Below are positions 50,311 to 51,258 of a DNA stretch of 51,258 nt, piece after piece; the stretch's first letter is position 1; every line of letters begins with the position of its first letter. The stretch lies in NCBI GenBank assembly GCA_036389135.1, contig DASVQP010000102.1:1-51258 (forward strand). Reading direction: 5' to 3'. The translations under genes and the position numbers were made by a program. The stretch comes from Longimicrobium sp. (GTDB taxonomy: Bacteria > Gemmatimonadota > Gemmatimonadetes > Longimicrobiales > Longimicrobiaceae). A model generated the notes under the pieces. It did not search any database, had not been told where the DNA came from, and saw only the letters and a program-made list of their open reading frames with translations.

Positions 50311-50427
50311 GGATAGCGGGTGTTGCACCCGACGCCACGAACGGCTCAGCGGTGAGTGATGATTCCTGCGGAACCGTTGGCTTGTGCCTGTTGTGAAACG
50401 CGGGCCGCGGAGGTGCAGCGCGGCTAC

Positions 50428-50712
50428 TCAGCCCTTCGCGGGCGCCACCTCCCGCATCCAGTCCTCCAGGTGGGTCGTCAGGCGCTCGCGCTCGAAGTAC
50501 TCCAGGAAGCCGTGTCCCCGCGCGCCCATGGCGTTGCTGCGCCTGCGGCGTACACTGTTCCGAACGCGAGCCGACGACCTTCCCGATCCCGACACGCCGG
50601 TGAAACCACCAGCGGCGCTGAGCGATGTCGACGTACATCTTCTTCAGGTTGTGCTGCTGCGCCCCGCGCACCCGCACAAACCGACCGGGGCTGATCCGCT
50701 GGCGTCCGGCGT
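50428..50712 (-). pseudogene. UvrA-like relic joined to a FERERLTT fragment
   Basis: On the minus strand GRFVRVRGAQQHNLKKMYVDI, then in other frames FTGVSGSGRSS (a Walker A) and LAFGTVYA, follow the N-terminal order of UvrA-family ATPases. At least two frameshifts separate them. The sequence then changes to GFLEYFERERLTTHLEDWMREVAP and a stop at 50428. It is a decayed gene, perhaps formed by deletion between two genes. Confidence 0.55.
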
Positions 50713-51037
50713 CCCGCTGCTTTCCCCTACCTGAATCCGCCCGGAGTGCCGGTGGTGTTTTCTGCTGATACAATGCCGCGAGTCGTAAACAAATCCTGAC
50801 GCCGAAAGCCGTCCTGCGCCTATCCGTTTTCGGAGCCGAAAGCCCGATACTGTGGACTCACCCACTCCTCACCGCCAACGAGCGGTGTGGGTTGCGCTTA
50901 GGGAAGAGTGCTGCGTGCCCACAAGGCCTTCGCCGGCGTCGTCGTTCGGCCAGCGCTCACGGCGAAAGCTCACGCCCAAGCCAGGTCACGAGCATGTTCA
51001 TCCGCCCCACGGCATCACTAGCGGCTGGCCACGACCG
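50713..51037. other. Region without recognisable gene
   Basis: Short open frames on both strands lack ribosome sites and known motifs, and base composition is more AT-rich than most of the window. No structure was noticed apart from the hairpin that follows. Confidence 0.5.
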
Positions 51038-51070
51038 GAGACCACGGCAAAAGTCTATTGCCGTGGTCTC
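51038..51070. terminator. Perfect 13-bp hairpin
   Basis: GAGACCACGGCAA and TTGCCGTGGTCTC flank a 7-nt loop. It lies downstream of the minus-strand gene end at 51181 and could terminate it, but no T-run follows on either strand. Confidence 0.45.
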
Positions 51071-51180
51071 GTACCTCAACATCAGCTGTTGCGGTCCTGC
51101 TGTGGTGATTCAACCTTTGTACTGCTTCAGCGGTTCCCGAACAAATCGCCTGCTCGTGAGAGTTACACCTTCGCCGGTGA

Positions 51181-51258
51181 TCACGCCGCTGCTTTGATCG
51201 GCTCCTTCCGGCGCCGCTCTCGTTCGCGGCGGCCCTGCTCAAGCTTCTCCCTCCGCTC
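51181..51258 (-). CDS. C-terminal end of a gene entering from the right edge
   Basis: The last 25 codons read ERREKLEQGRRERERRRKEP and IKAAA before a TGA at 51181. The segment is highly charged and helical. The rest lies outside the window, so the product cannot be named; such basic tails occur in transposases and ribosome-associated proteins alike. Third positions are GC-rich, which supports real coding. Confidence 0.4.
   Translation of the reverse strand, partial: ERREKLEQGRRERERRRKEPIKAAA

Noticed and set aside
50892-51197. 101-codon open frame on the plus strand near the right edge
   Set aside because: No ribosome site, no motif, and it crosses the hairpin and the end of an opposing gene.

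Overview
This window is a GC-rich stretch (roughly 70% by eye, slightly lower after about 47.4 kb) from a didermic bacterium. Two class A penicillin-binding proteins, a TonB-dependent receptor with a carboxypeptidase-regulatory domain, an LpxR-type lipid A deacylase, several secreted or lipoprotein genes and an envelope polysaccharide cluster all point to an outer membrane. Gene content and the heavy load of short dispersed palindromic repeats resemble Gemmatimonadota (Longimicrobium-like). That placement is an inference, because no rRNA or other marker gene is present. No tRNA, rRNA, CRISPR array or intact transposase was seen.

Layout. 0.4-5.8 kb (minus): a secreted helical protein and two tandem PBP1A paralogues. 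6.1-10.3 kb (plus): a MarR regulator with its own promoter and operator-like repeat, then DoxX, two-domain VOC dioxygenase-like proteins, a frameshifted NADPH/F420-reductase-like gene and a small VOC protein. This looks like a CatDE/Mhq-type quinone or catechol detoxification locus. 10.4-14.2 kb: a disordered acidic protein, DUF4112, a NIF3-like protein, a divergent peptide deformylase and GltS. 14.4-24.9 kb: a polyamine-linked envelope region. It holds a GSP_synth/YgiC-type ATP-grasp ligase with a YgiB-like lipoprotein, LpxR, a CoiA-like nuclease with an apparent frameshift, a beta-barrel protein, and the operon speD - DUF4178 - small membrane protein - DUF350 - membrane-anchored spermidine-synthase-like protein. 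25.1-32.0 kb: a TonB receptor with an unusual LTxxQ-like C-terminal extension, a YtcJ-like amidohydrolase, a TonB-C-like protein and a cyclase. 32.1-47.1 kb: a polysaccharide cluster with O-antigen ligase, methyltransferases, an aldolase plus 2-hydroxyacid dehydrogenase pair, glycosyltransferases, a flippase, a WecA-type initiating transferase and an RmlD-like reductase, mostly with ATGA/GTGA overlaps. 47.1-51.3 kb: repeats, a small zinc-ribbon membrane protein, gene relics, a large single-heme secreted protein with a clear promoter, and the end of a gene entering from the right edge.

How the genes may work together. The most interesting region is 14.4-24.9 kb. SpeD supplies decarboxylated SAM, the membrane-bound SpeE-like enzyme transfers aminopropyl groups, and DUF350 and DUF4178 are membrane partners. 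The nearby YgiC/YgiB pair could form an amide bond to a polyamine at the envelope. DUF350, YgiB-like and YgiC-like genes are adjacent in the E. coli yjf cluster, so the region reads as a split, polyamine-equipped version of that system. This function is inferred, not shown.

The window also contains at least five families of dispersed palindromic repeats, a composite repeat island inside the polyamine operon, a 304-bp element with matching inverted arms, and a roughly 75-bp element duplicated upstream of two transcription units of the polysaccharide cluster. Two probable single-base frameshifts and two non-canonical start codons could be real or could be sequencing errors.
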